From IMG/VR virus record IMGVR_UViG_3300020438_000193, positions 1 to 29,014 of that record: a stretch of 29,014 nucleotides of DNA. One strand, written 5' to 3'. This document shows, piece after piece, positions 7,813-14,474 of this stretch; position 1 is the stretch's first letter, and each line of letters begins with the position of its first letter. This DNA is from a virus. The notes under the pieces are model-generated. The model had not been told where the DNA came from. It did no database searches and saw nothing but the letters and a program-made list of their open reading frames with translations. A program made the translations under genes and the position numbers.

Positions 7813-7992
7813 ATGAAAGACTGGTTAATTAAACAAATGTTTCAAAGTAAGAAATTTTGGTATGCAATAGCTTCTATTGTAGTGCCAGCTATTGTAACTT
7901 ATTTAGGTGTTTCACCTGAAACCGCAAACGAAATTTTTTATGCAGCTTTAACCCTTATTTTAGGGCAAGGTATTGCTGATATAAAGAAGTAA
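7813..7992 (+). CDS. Holin-like protein with two membrane segments
   Basis: 59 residues. After a short amphipathic N-terminus with basic residues (MKDWLIKQMFQSKKFW) there are two hydrophobic segments: YAIASIVVPAIVTYLGV (about 17-33) and IFYAALTLILGQGIADI (about 41-57), joined by a short polar turn (SPETANE), with a basic end (KK). This is the plan of a class II holin or a related small phage membrane protein that permeabilises the inner membrane. It sits 21 bases after the endolysin and 1 base before the phosphoesterase start. The leader is A-rich (aaaattaagaaaatg). A role other than holin cannot be excluded, since another membrane protein precedes the endolysin. Confidence 0.7.
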   Translation: MKDWLIKQMFQSKKFWYAIASIVVPAIVTYLGVSPETANEIFYAALTLILGQGIADIKK

Positions 7993-7993
7993 A

Positions 7994-8719
7994 ATGCGTA
8001 ATAACCGATATAGGTTAAAGCCCCACGAAATTAAACTTTTAGAAAAAATGCGTTCGGAGCAAAGTCGTAACGTCTTAGTGATAGGCGACTTGCACGAACC
8101 TTTTTGTTTAGACGAATACTTAGATTTTTGTATAGAACAATACGAAAAATGGAACTGTAACCAAGTTATTTTTATAGGTGACGTAATAGATAATCACTAT
8201 TCTAGCTATCATGAAATAAACCCCGACGGTATGGGCGGTGGTAAAGAACTTGAATATGCTATAAAAAGAATAGCACGCTGGTATAATGCTTTTAACGATA
8301 AAGGAACTAAAGTTATAATAGGTAACCATGATAGGATAATAGCAAGGAAAGCTCAAACTGGTAACATACCTAAAAAATGGATAAGAAGTTACGCAGAAGT
8401 ATTAGAAACGCCGAACTGGGACTTTGTAGATCATTATATACAAGACAACGTTCTTTATCAGCATGGTGAAGGGGGCACAGCAAGAACTGCTTGCAAAAGT
8501 CACATGATAAATGTAGTTCAGGGGCACTTACATACGCAATGTTATACTGAAAACTTTGTAGGTAAAAACTTTAGGACGTGGGCGGTTCAAACTGGCTGCG
8601 GTATAAATTTTAGTCAATATAGTTTTGCCTATGCAAAGTATGGTAAAAAGCCAGCTATAGCTGCTGCAGTAGTTTTAGAAAACGGAACTATACCTATAAA
8701 CTTGTTAATGGACTTATAA
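7994..8719 (+). CDS. Calcineurin-like metallophosphoesterase
   Basis: 241 residues with the full set of metal-binding motifs of the family: GDLH (31-34), GDVID (62-66), GNHD (110-113), H157 in QHG and GHLH (177-180). Such enzymes use two metal ions to hydrolyse phosphate esters. Phage members include nucleases, 2',3'-cyclic phosphatases and Ser/Thr phosphatase-like proteins, so the substrate cannot be read from the motifs. The N-terminal 25 residues are basic. The gene follows the holin by one base and is the last before the control region, so it is probably on the late transcript, unlike most replication nucleases. Degrading host nucleic acids or counteracting a nucleotide-based defence are possible roles but inferences. 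Confidence 0.85.
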   Translation: MRNNRYRLKPHEIKLLEKMRSEQSRNVLVIGDLHEPFCLDEYLDFCIEQYEKWNCNQVIFIGDVIDNHYSSYHEINPDGMGGGKELEYAIKRIARWYNAFNDKGTKVIIGNHDRIIARKAQTGNIPKKWIRSYAEVLETPNWDFVDHYIQDNVLYQHGEGGTARTACKSHMINVVQGHLHTQCYTENFVGKNFRTWAVQTGCGINFSQYSFAYAKYGKKPAIAAAVVLENGTIPINLLMDL

Positions 8720-8880
8720 CACCCTTTTAAGACACCCTACACTATAAAAGGTATATTAGTATAGTATGAACCTTTAACCCTTTAAAAACGATATATCTTA
8801 TTAAACTATAATTGTTAATAACTTTGTAAATAAAAGTGTTAATAATTGTATATATCAATATTTATTTTTAACTTTGTCGT
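8720..8880 (+). promoter_or_regulatory. Control region before early genes, two TAACTTTG boxes
   Basis: This is the largest gap between genes. Two copies of the Bacteroidota -7 box (TAnnTTTG) occur: TAACTTTG at 8819-8826 and at 8869-8876. The second has TTG at 8846-8848, 20 bases upstream, as expected for the -33 element, so it should be a strong host-type promoter. It ends four bases before the ATG at 8881, so that mRNA may have no leader. A weak 7-bp inverted repeat (CCTTTTA at 8723-8729 with TAAAAGG at 8745-8751) may act in ending the late transcript. No gene was seen here, and the AT-rich stretch could also hold an origin, though nothing shows this directly. Confidence 0.75.
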
Positions 8881-9066
8881 ATGAAAACAAAAATTAAATT
8901 GTCTGAAGAAGACTACAAAGAATTAAAGTATTTAACCGAGCATGTTTCTGACGTAAAAGCTGTAATATATAGATATTTATGCAGGGAGCACTATTTAGAT
9001 TATATGAACTTTTCGTTTGACGAAGAGCTTGATTTGATAAATAGCATTCAAGACAAAATACAATAA
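8881..9066 (+). CDS. Small early protein (61 aa)
   Basis: 61 residues, acidic and helical (KLSEEDYKELKYLTEH, then a second helix VKAVIYRYLCREHYLDYM). It is the first gene after the host-type promoter and is followed at once by an intrinsic terminator. An isolated first gene behind a strong host promoter is typical of a host-takeover or anti-host factor. The layout also suggests that read-through of the terminator controls the replication genes, with this protein as a possible regulator. No family recognised. The start sits four bases after the -7 box, so translation may be leaderless. Confidence 0.75.
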   Translation: MKTKIKLSEEDYKELKYLTEHVSDVKAVIYRYLCREHYLDYMNFSFDEELDLINSIQDKIQ

Positions 9067-9069
9067 CAC

Positions 9070-9097
9070 AAGCTAGCAAAGCGCTAGCTTTTTTTTT
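9070..9097 (+). terminator. Intrinsic terminator after first early gene
   Basis: An 8-bp stem (AAGCTAGC at 9070-9077 with GCTAGCTT at 9083-9090) with a 5-base loop is followed by T up to 9097. It lies between the first early gene and the replication operon. No new promoter is evident between it and 9116, so partial read-through or antitermination is implied. Confidence 0.9.
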
Positions 9098-9115
9098 AAC
9101 TAAATAAATTGAATT

Positions 9116-9601
9116 ATGAAAAACAAATCTAAACACTATTACGATACTGAACGTAATAAAGATCCTTTTAATGTAGAACCTTTAATTGCAAAGCGTAAAG
9201 AAATTGACGCTGAAATTGAAAAGAACCACCCTGAAATTAAAGCTTTACAAGACGTAGACGACGCTATAAGTGATATTATAGACGCTCAAGAAACTGAAAA
9301 AGAAAAGATTTACGAAGTAGAAGTAACTGAAACCAAAAGGGTTATGAAAAAATTTAACGGTAACGACTTGCCTTTATATTTTCAGTGGCACGGCGGTATA
9401 AAAACATGGCTATATAAAGTATATATACTTGACGGCAAGATTAAAGCTGATAAACTTGTTTATTCTATAAAAGACAAAGAAATAGAATATACTTCGGTAG
9501 CTGTAGAAAGTGCTTTTAAAGAAGATCATGTAGAAGTAGACGCTTGCGTATGGAACGAAGGCTTACAACTAATATATAAAAATGCAGGTAATGATAAATA
9601 A
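9116..9601 (+). CDS. Hypothetical early protein
   Basis: 161 residues. The first third (about 20-65) is a charged helix, probably a coiled coil (LIAKRKEIDAEIEKNHPEIK). The rest is beta-rich with aromatic residues (LPLYFQWHGGIKTWLYKVYI and a following strand set). It opens the long early operon, starting 18 bases after the terminator hairpin in an A-rich leader (aaataaattgaattatg). The next gene begins inside its last codons, so the two are probably translated together. I recognise no family. The position just before the SSB-like and DnaA-like genes suggests a role in replication or early takeover. Confidence 0.7.
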   Translation: MKNKSKHYYDTERNKDPFNVEPLIAKRKEIDAEIEKNHPEIKALQDVDDAISDIIDAQETEKEKIYEVEVTETKRVMKKFNGNDLPLYFQWHGGIKTWLYKVYILDGKIKADKLVYSIKDKEIEYTSVAVESAFKEDHVEVDACVWNEGLQLIYKNAGNDK

Positions 9602-9917
9602 AGAATATTTTGAAGGCTGGGTAAATGGAACTAGAAGCACTTACGGCGACGATCCTACAGAATATAACGGTGCTGATATAGATTACTGCAAGAACTGCGA
9701 TATGGAGCCTAAAGAATACGGCGACGTATGCGCAGTATGTATAGAAGACTTTGAAGAGCAAATGCAAACCAGTCTTTGCTGTAGTGATACTTTGCATGTA
9801 GATACTAATAGGTGCACTTCTTGCTACGACTGGAGCGAAAGCTTATTTGACGAATTTTGCACAGAAAACAATTTTAATAGAAAAACTTATAAATTTAATA
9901 AAAAAGAAAATGAATAA
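9582..9917 (+). CDS. Cys-rich zinc-ribbon protein
   Basis: 111 residues if it starts at ATG 9582; ATG 9591 (MINKEYFEGW) is equally possible and removes three residues. Cys pairs CKNC (36-39), CAVC (50-53), CC (66-67) and CTSC (78-81) suggest two zinc-binding knuckles. The protein is acidic overall. The family is not known to me. Zinc ribbons of this size in phages often take part in protein-protein or nucleic-acid binding. It overlaps the previous gene by about 20 bases, and its last codons overlap the start of the SSB-like gene (ATG at 9910, stop at 9915-9917), so three early genes are linked by overlap. Confidence 0.75.
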   Translation: MQVMINKEYFEGWVNGTRSTYGDDPTEYNGADIDYCKNCDMEPKEYGDVCAVCIEDFEEQMQTSLCCSDTLHVDTNRCTSCYDWSESLFDEFCTENNFNRKTYKFNKKENE

Positions 9918-10353
9918 AAAAAGTAAAGTAACAAACGTTCAACAAAATGGAACGTGGGAAGGTAATTATGGTATAATGTATAAATTTGAAGTAGCTTTTG
10001 AAAACGGCGACGCTGGCGAATATAGCAGTAAGTCGCAAGATCAAAACAAATTTGTAGTAGGTAATGAAACTGATTACGAATATATAGACGGTAAATTTCC
10101 TAAAGTAAAGCCACTTTGGATAAACCCGCAACAAGTTCAAACTAAAACAGCACCTACTCAAAATAAACCACAAGCAAATAACGACGTTCAAGATATGATA
10201 GTTAAACAAAGTTCTTTGAAAGCTGCAGTAGAATTTTGCGATAAAAACTGCACTATAGAAGACGTTATAGATAATGCAGAAATATTTTATAAGTGGGTAA
10301 TGACTGGCGAAAAGCCTACAGCAAAACCTTCTAATAACGATATGCCTTTTTAA
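9910..10353 (+). CDS. Probable single-stranded DNA-binding protein
   Basis: 147 residues from ATG 9910. The frame is open further back to 9847, but that reading would overlap the zinc protein by 71 bases and gives a poor N-terminus; ATG 9910 in an A run fits better. Residues 1-60 form a beta-rich block (NGTWEGNYGIMYKFEVAFEN, then GEYSSKSQDQNKF) as in a small OB fold. A flexible Gln/Asn/Pro/Lys linker follows (about 75-95), then a helical part. The last residues are NNDMPF, close to the acidic tip (DDDIPF type) by which SSB proteins recruit partners. Its place just before the replication genes supports the call. The OB fold is inferred, not shown. Confidence 0.6.
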   Translation: MNKKSKVTNVQQNGTWEGNYGIMYKFEVAFENGDAGEYSSKSQDQNKFVVGNETDYEYIDGKFPKVKPLWINPQQVQTKTAPTQNKPQANNDVQDMIVKQSSLKAAVEFCDKNCTIEDVIDNAEIFYKWVMTGEKPTAKPSNNDMPF

Positions 10354-10354
10354 T

Positions 10355-10879
10355 ATGAAAAATAACGTAACTGACGAAAACCAAGTAAAAGAAATATGCG
10401 ACTTAGCAAGAAGGCACGCAGGACTTTTAGAAGGGCAAATTTCTAGCAAGAGTAGGCGCAGTGAACTACAGTTACCACGCGCAGTAGTAGGCGTGGTGGC
10501 TCGGGAATATGGAATACATTTTAATAGTATTGCTAAAATTCTTAACCGTGATCGTTGTAGTGTATATTATTACGTTAAGAAGCACCCTGAAAACTATGCT
10601 TACTGGCACGAATATAGGGACTTATTTAATAAGGTTTATAATTCTTACAGTGATTTAAAAGGTTCTAAAAAAACATTTGAAAGCGACGAACAATTAAAAA
10701 ATCACTTAATATATAGCGGGGTTACAGAAAATATATTAGATAATAAAGTAAATATAAAAGTAAGTTCAGATAATTACAATACTATTATAAAAACTAATTA
10801 TAAGGAATTTTCAAATACTTTAAAGAAAATAAGTGAAAATTTAGTAGACTACAACCATAAGCTAGACGTTCAAATATGA
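10355..10879 (+). CDS. DnaA domain IV-like DNA-binding protein
   Basis: 174 residues. Residues 33-77 resemble the C-terminal DNA-binding domain of the bacterial initiator DnaA: SRRSELQLPRAVVGVVAREY, then a helix-turn-helix HFNSIAKILNRDRCSVYYYVKK in which RDRCSV takes the place of the DnaA signature RDHSTV. No AAA+ ATPase domain is present, so this is an isolated DNA-binding domain with a charged helical C-terminal half (about 100-170). It may bind DnaA-box-like sites in the phage origin or capture host sites, working with the winged-helix protein that follows. It starts one base after the stop of the SSB-like gene, and its stop overlaps the next ATG. The match is by motif reading. Confidence 0.75.
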   Translation: MKNNVTDENQVKEICDLARRHAGLLEGQISSKSRRSELQLPRAVVGVVAREYGIHFNSIAKILNRDRCSVYYYVKKHPENYAYWHEYRDLFNKVYNSYSDLKGSKKTFESDEQLKNHLIYSGVTENILDNKVNIKVSSDNYNTIIKTNYKEFSNTLKKISENLVDYNHKLDVQI

Positions 10880-11580
10880 AACACTTATTAAGTAGTAGTG
10901 CATATTTAGTAGTAAATAAACAACTAGCAAGGCAGGTAGGGCTGAAGGCGGTAGTTCTACTTGCCGATCTTATTAGTAAAGAAAACTATTTTTTAATAAA
11001 TGGAACTTTAAAAGAAGGCTGGTTTTTTAATACTTCAAAAAATATAGAACGTGATACAACTTTAACTAATTACCAGCAAAAGAAAGCTATAAAGAAATTA
11101 GAAGAAATAGGTTTTTTAGAAACTGAACTTAAAGGAATGCCAGCAACCCTACATTTTAAGATACTTGAAAACAAGATTTCAACTTACTTGAATACAAGTT
11201 TTAAAGAAACTTCAAAACAAGATTTAAAGAAACTTGAAACAAATAAGAATAAAGAAATAATAATAACTAATAATAGTATATATAAACCTATTCAAAAAAG
11301 AGAAGCTGTTTTTGGTTTAGAAGTTCTTAAAATAGGTGAAGAAATAGAAGCTCCTTATAAAGACAAGCAAGACTTTTTAGATTACTGGACTGAACCTAAC
11401 CCTACAAAAACTAAAATGCGTTTTGAATTACAGAAAACTTTTTGTATTAAACGTAGACTAAAGACTTGGTTAAAACGAAGCAAACAATATAATAATAACG
11501 GAACTTCTAAAATAGATAAACAATTAGATAGCTACCAAAAAGCAATACAAATAGTAAAAAATAATTATGGAACTGAATAA
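10876..11580 (+). CDS. Replication protein with winged-helix N-terminus
   Basis: 234 residues. The N-terminal part (about 8-97) has the layout of phage replication initiators or helicase loaders: AVVLLADLISKENYF, then GWFFNTSKNIERDTTLTNYQ (recognition region) and a wing ending in LHFKILENK. A Lys/Asn-rich linker (about 105-145) follows. The C-terminal part (about 160-195) contains FLDYWTEPNPTKTKMRFEL and a nearby RRLKTWLKR, a block I know from replisome-organiser proteins of low-GC and Bacteroidota phages. It probably binds the origin and recruits the host helicase. The start ATG overlaps the stop of the DnaA-like gene (ATGA), and its own end overlaps the methyltransferase start. Confidence 0.75.
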   Translation: MKHLLSSSAYLVVNKQLARQVGLKAVVLLADLISKENYFLINGTLKEGWFFNTSKNIERDTTLTNYQQKKAIKKLEEIGFLETELKGMPATLHFKILENKISTYLNTSFKETSKQDLKKLETNKNKEIIITNNSIYKPIQKREAVFGLEVLKIGEEIEAPYKDKQDFLDYWTEPNPTKTKMRFELQKTFCIKRRLKTWLKRSKQYNNNGTSKIDKQLDSYQKAIQIVKNNYGTE

Positions 11581-12292
11581 AATATATAACGAAAATTGTT
11601 TAGATACTATGAAACGTATGCCTGACGACTTCGTAGATATGGTAATTACTTCACCACCTTATAACATAGGTAAAGCAAGGGCTAATACTAACAACCCTGA
11701 CTTAGTTTATGATACATATTCAGACGATTTAGAAATAGACGAATACTTTAAACAAACTAAAATATGGCTTGACGAACTTTTACGAGTATCTAAACACTAT
11801 GTATTTTGGAATATAGGCGAATACGCAGGCTGTAAAGGAATAGCAGGTTTTATAATGAATACATATAAAGAAAACCTAAAAGAAAATTTTATATGGATAA
11901 AGCCGAACCCGAACCCAGTAGGTAGGAATATAGTTTGTAATAGTTACGAATACATATTTTGTTTAGTTAAAGAAAATGCTGATAAAAGAAAATACGATTA
12001 TAATAATTTCGGTGATAATATGATAAAGAATTATATAATAAAACCAGTAAATAATAATAAAGACAACGGCGGGCATGGTTATGCTTTTGGCGAGTGGTTA
12101 CCTAAATATTTTATACATAACTTTAGTAAAGAAGGTGATACTATTTACGACTGTTTTATGGGCTCGGGCACTACAGCTGTAGCTTCGCACGTTTTAGATC
12201 GTAAATTTATAGGTTCTGAAATATCTGAAAAGTATGTAGGTATTGCGAACAAAAGATTAAAACCATACTTAACACAAACTAAACTATTTTGA
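11567..12292 (+). CDS. DNA methyltransferase, beta class (N4/N6)
   Basis: 241 residues, a complete small amino-methyltransferase. The catalytic motif IV, TSPPYNIG (28-35), comes first and the SAM-binding motif I, DCFMGSGTTAVAS (195-207), comes near the end, which defines the beta class. SPPY is common in N4-cytosine enzymes and some N6-adenine enzymes. The middle (about 90-160) should carry target recognition. No restriction partner of classical type lies beside it, so it probably modifies phage DNA to escape host restriction. A nuclease-fold protein lies one gene on (12663). Its start overlaps the previous gene by 14 bases; its stop overlaps the TTG start of the next. Confidence 0.92.
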   Translation: MELNKIYNENCLDTMKRMPDDFVDMVITSPPYNIGKARANTNNPDLVYDTYSDDLEIDEYFKQTKIWLDELLRVSKHYVFWNIGEYAGCKGIAGFIMNTYKENLKENFIWIKPNPNPVGRNIVCNSYEYIFCLVKENADKRKYDYNNFGDNMIKNYIIKPVNNNKDNGGHGYAFGEWLPKYFIHNFSKEGDTIYDCFMGSGTTAVASHVLDRKFIGSEISEKYVGIANKRLKPYLTQTKLF

Positions 12293-12666
12293 AAATAAAA
12301 GAATACGAAATACAAGAACTTACGCTTAAATGCGTAGAACTAATAAGTAAAACTTTAGTAGAACTAGGACAAGTTAAAGACGAAAAACATATTGTTATTT
12401 TAAGTTCAAGTTTAGCTAATGATTTAAAAGAAGACTTTAAGAACTTATACTTTGAAGACGTGCAACAAGCTTTTAGGCAAGGAGTTCGTAATACTGATAA
12501 ATTTGTTTTAAACGTTCAGAACTATTATTTATGGATAAAAGCACACCGTCAGTTAATATGGAACGAAGCAAGTAAAGAACCTGAACGTCAAGACAAAAGA
12601 CTTGTATATAGAAACACAAAAGGAAAGCTGGAGCATATATCTAAAAAATTAAACGTGCCTAAATGA
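12289..12666 (+). CDS. Hypothetical protein, TTG start
   Basis: 125 residues. There is no in-frame ATG before or near the beginning, and none inside the frame. The TTG at 12289 forms TTGA with the methyltransferase stop, the usual overlap geometry here, so TTG is very likely the real start. The protein is helical and charged: an N-terminal helix (about 3-25), a second region NLYFEDVQQAFRQGVR and a motif NYYLWIKAHRQLIWNEA (about 77-93) that I have seen in other Bacteroidota phage replication regions. The C-terminus is basic. The stop overlaps the next ATG. No function can be named; its neighbours suggest a DNA-metabolism role. Confidence 0.7.
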   Translation: MKIKEYEIQELTLKCVELISKTLVELGQVKDEKHIVILSSSLANDLKEDFKNLYFEDVQQAFRQGVRNTDKFVLNVQNYYLWIKAHRQLIWNEASKEPERQDKRLVYRNTKGKLEHISKKLNVPK

Positions 12667-13142
12667 TTATAAATTACCCTGAAGTTTTATATAATATAGC
12701 AAAAGAAATATCTACAGTAAGAACCGAAAGTATTAAAAAAATGGTTCTAGGTAATAAACGAAGTGAAAAGGAATTTAAAGATCATAATACAATAGGTGTT
12801 TTAGGTGAACTAATAGCCCAGCACTATTTTATAGAGCAAGGAGCACACTATAAAGCTACGCAAATATTAAGTAATAAACCTTTAATAGAAGCTGATATAT
12901 TTGTAAACACTATGTTTGATACAAGAAAAATAGACGTAAAGACTTTAAAGAGTTCACACCGTTATTTAATGGTAAACCAGTTCGTTCATGAAAACCCACT
13001 TAAAGACGTAAACGAATATATGTTTATACAAATCATAAAAAAAGGGCAATGTAAAATATGGTTTTATTCGCATGAAGACGTAGATAAATGGAATATAGTA
13101 GAACAAACTTATAGCAAAGTATATGCCAAAAAAATCAGTTAG
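12663..13142 (+). CDS. PD-(D/E)XK-type nuclease-like protein
   Basis: 159 residues. The pattern fits the PD-(D/E)XK nuclease fold: E49 in a helix (GVLGELIAQHYF, 45-56), D78 (EADIF) and DVK at 91-93 (RKIDVKTL), followed by a strand and helix. Spacing from D78 to D91-x-K93 is as expected for the metal site. Family members include restriction enzymes, resolvases and recombination nucleases. The gene lies one gene after the DNA methyltransferase and immediately before the NinG-like gene, so it may act in recombination, host DNA breakdown or site-specific cutting. Overlaps at both ends tie it to the operon. The catalytic residues look intact; the substrate is unknown. Confidence 0.65.
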   Translation: MIINYPEVLYNIAKEISTVRTESIKKMVLGNKRSEKEFKDHNTIGVLGELIAQHYFIEQGAHYKATQILSNKPLIEADIFVNTMFDTRKIDVKTLKSSHRYLMVNQFVHENPLKDVNEYMFIQIIKKGQCKIWFYSHEDVDKWNIVEQTYSKVYAKKIS

Positions 13143-13515
13143 TAAATTAAAAAAAGAAATAGATAAATACTTTAGTCTTTATATAAGATTACGATACGCA
13201 AGCAAAGACGGTATGGTAAAATGTTTCACTTGTAATAAAACTTCACACTATAAAAAAGGTATGCAGGCTGGGCACTTTCAAAGTAGAAGGTTTTTACCTA
13301 CACGCTGGAACGAAGACAACGTGCAAGTTCAGTGCGTTAAATGTAATATGTTTTCGCAAGGCGAACAGTATAAGTTTTCACTGAATTTAGGTGAAGACAA
13401 AAGTAAGGAGTTAGAAGCTTTAGCCCGATCAACTGTAAAGTATATGCGGCACGAATACGAAGAACTATTAGAACGTTATAAACAAGAAGTTAAGAAACTA
13501 ACAAACGATAGTTAA
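13123..13515 (+). CDS. ninG: NinG/Rap-like recombination protein
   Basis: 130 residues, shorter than lambda NinG (about 200). The core matches the NinG pattern: CFTC (34-37), then QAGHFQSRR (48-56), TRWNEDNVQVQC (60-71) and CVKC (71-74). C34, C37, C71 and C74 would hold zinc, and H51 with nearby residues forms an HNH-like centre. In lambda, Rap/NinG is a structure-specific endonuclease that helps recombination. It overlaps the upstream nuclease gene by 20 bases and is the last gene of the early operon before a promoter-like element. The N-terminal 30 residues are basic and helical. Confidence 0.82.
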   Translation: MPKKSVSKLKKEIDKYFSLYIRLRYASKDGMVKCFTCNKTSHYKKGMQAGHFQSRRFLPTRWNEDNVQVQCVKCNMFSQGEQYKFSLNLGEDKSKELEALARSTVKYMRHEYEELLERYKQEVKKLTNDS

Positions 13516-13553
13516 AAAGTATATTATAAATTAAAAGAATATGCAAATTTAGT

Positions 13554-13570
13554 TTATATTATTGTATATG
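13554..13570 (+). promoter_or_regulatory. Divergent copy of the putative phage promoter
   Basis: TTATATTATTGTATATG ends on the ATG at 13568. Compared with the exact copies, the 11-base core TTCTATTATAT differs at three positions, and the TATATG end is identical to that of the copies at 3055 and 27101. It lies in a 52-base gap between two gene groups and would drive the group holding the sigma-like gene. A weaker match could mean host or early recognition. Confidence 0.4.
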
Positions 13571-13933
13571 TTTAAAAAGCCTATCTATGTAAATTACCAG
13601 CATGAAATAACAGTAGAAGCATATTTTGATATAATTTATGTAACTATGAAGGAACTTTGCGGTTTAAACGAAGAAAAGTTTGACGACTTTATACATATAT
13701 CAAATGTTATAATAGAGCACCATAACAACTATAGAGCTGCAACAAACGAAGGTAACTATTTAGATTTTATGAGTATAATTCCTACAAACTTTACAGCTAT
13801 GATAAATGGCTTTTTAGCTGGTATAGAAAATAAAGATAATAAAAGTTCAGTAAGGATATATAAAGAAATACTAACTAACCACGCATATAGATTAGTAAAG
13901 GAACTTGAAACTATAAAACTAACTAATGAATGA
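13568..13933 (+). CDS. Hypothetical protein
   Basis: 121 residues from ATG 13568; a TTG two codons upstream is in frame, but the ATG at the end of the promoter-like element is preferred. Mostly helical, with an aromatic N-terminus (FKKPIYVNYQHEITVEAYF) and a Cys in MKELCGLNEEKF. The second half contains hydrophobic helices (FMSIIPTNFTAMINGFLAG) that do not look long enough to cross a membrane. The stop overlaps the start of the sigma-like gene (ATGAATGA), so the pair is translated together, and a regulatory partnership is possible. No family was recognised. Confidence 0.7.
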   Translation: MFKKPIYVNYQHEITVEAYFDIIYVTMKELCGLNEEKFDDFIHISNVIIEHHNNYRAATNEGNYLDFMSIIPTNFTAMINGFLAGIENKDNKSSVRIYKEILTNHAYRLVKELETIKLTNE

Positions 13934-14474
13934 AATTTACGAAATAATAGGTAGTTTAAGATCAAAGTTTGAAACTATGGCTTACGGTTTAACAACTGAT
14001 AAAAACACTATAGACGACGCAGTTCAGGAACTAATGCTTTACTTTTTACAAATGAACCCTGAAACACTAAAACGAATATATAAGCAAGACGGTAAAAAAG
14101 GTTTATTAAATTATGGAGCTGTAGCACTTAGAAGAAGTTTAGATAGTCCAAGAAGTAAATACTATTATAAGTATAGAAAGTATTATACAAAAATAGACGG
14201 CGCAAGTATAGCAACTTATGAAACGCCTAATAATAAACATATAACTAATATACCTGACGAAAGTTATAAAGAAGAAACTAAGACGTGGCAAATGTATGAA
14301 AAGTTAGATAAAGTTTTAGATACTCTTTACTGGTATGATAAACAAATTTACTATTTATATTACGAAGGTGAAACTTTAGATAGTCTAGCTAAAAAAACTG
14401 GTATAAGTCGCAATAGTTTATTTACAACTATAGACAATGTAAGACGATTACTAAAAGAAAAGTTAAATGAATAA
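13926..14474 (+). CDS. Sigma-factor-like protein
   Basis: 182 residues. The N-terminal part (about 14-82) resembles sigma region 2: a helix pair with TTDKNTIDDAVQELMLYFLQ, then LLNYGAVALRRSLDSPR. The C-terminal part (about 127-180) has a region-4-like layout: KLDKVLDTLYWYDKQIYYLY, then GETLDSLAKKTGISRNSLF, a helix-turn-helix, and a closing basic helix NVRRLLKEKL. Between them is a polar linker. Small sigma-like proteins of this plan occur in Bacteroidota phages. It could direct RNA polymerase to the 17-base elements in front of the terminase, tail, head and surface genes. It lies in the group just before the late genes. Similarity to true sigma-70 is weak, so a general HTH regulator remains possible. 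Confidence 0.6.
   Translation: MNEIYEIIGSLRSKFETMAYGLTTDKNTIDDAVQELMLYFLQMNPETLKRIYKQDGKKGLLNYGAVALRRSLDSPRSKYYYKYRKYYTKIDGASIATYETPNNKHITNIPDESYKEETKTWQMYEKLDKVLDTLYWYDKQIYYLYYEGETLDSLAKKTGISRNSLFTTIDNVRRLLKEKLNE

Noticed and set aside
8723-8751. Inverted repeat CCTTTTA/TAAAAGG as a terminator
   Set aside because: Seven AT-rich pairs with a 15-base loop and no T run; too weak to call.
9847-9909. Longer N-terminus for the SSB-like gene
   Set aside because: It would overlap the zinc-ribbon gene by 71 bases and gives a Leu/Ile/Lys-rich stretch unlike the protein core; ATG 9910 in an A-rich leader fits better.
9895-10449. 184-residue frame on the - strand
   Set aside because: It covers the SSB-like and DnaA-like genes in antisense, has unnatural composition (Phe, Cys and Ile-rich) and no leader.
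11567-13142. Classical restriction-modification pair
   Set aside because: The methyltransferase and nuclease-like genes are separated by an unrelated gene and lie in a phage replication operon; motifs alone do not show a matched recognition site.
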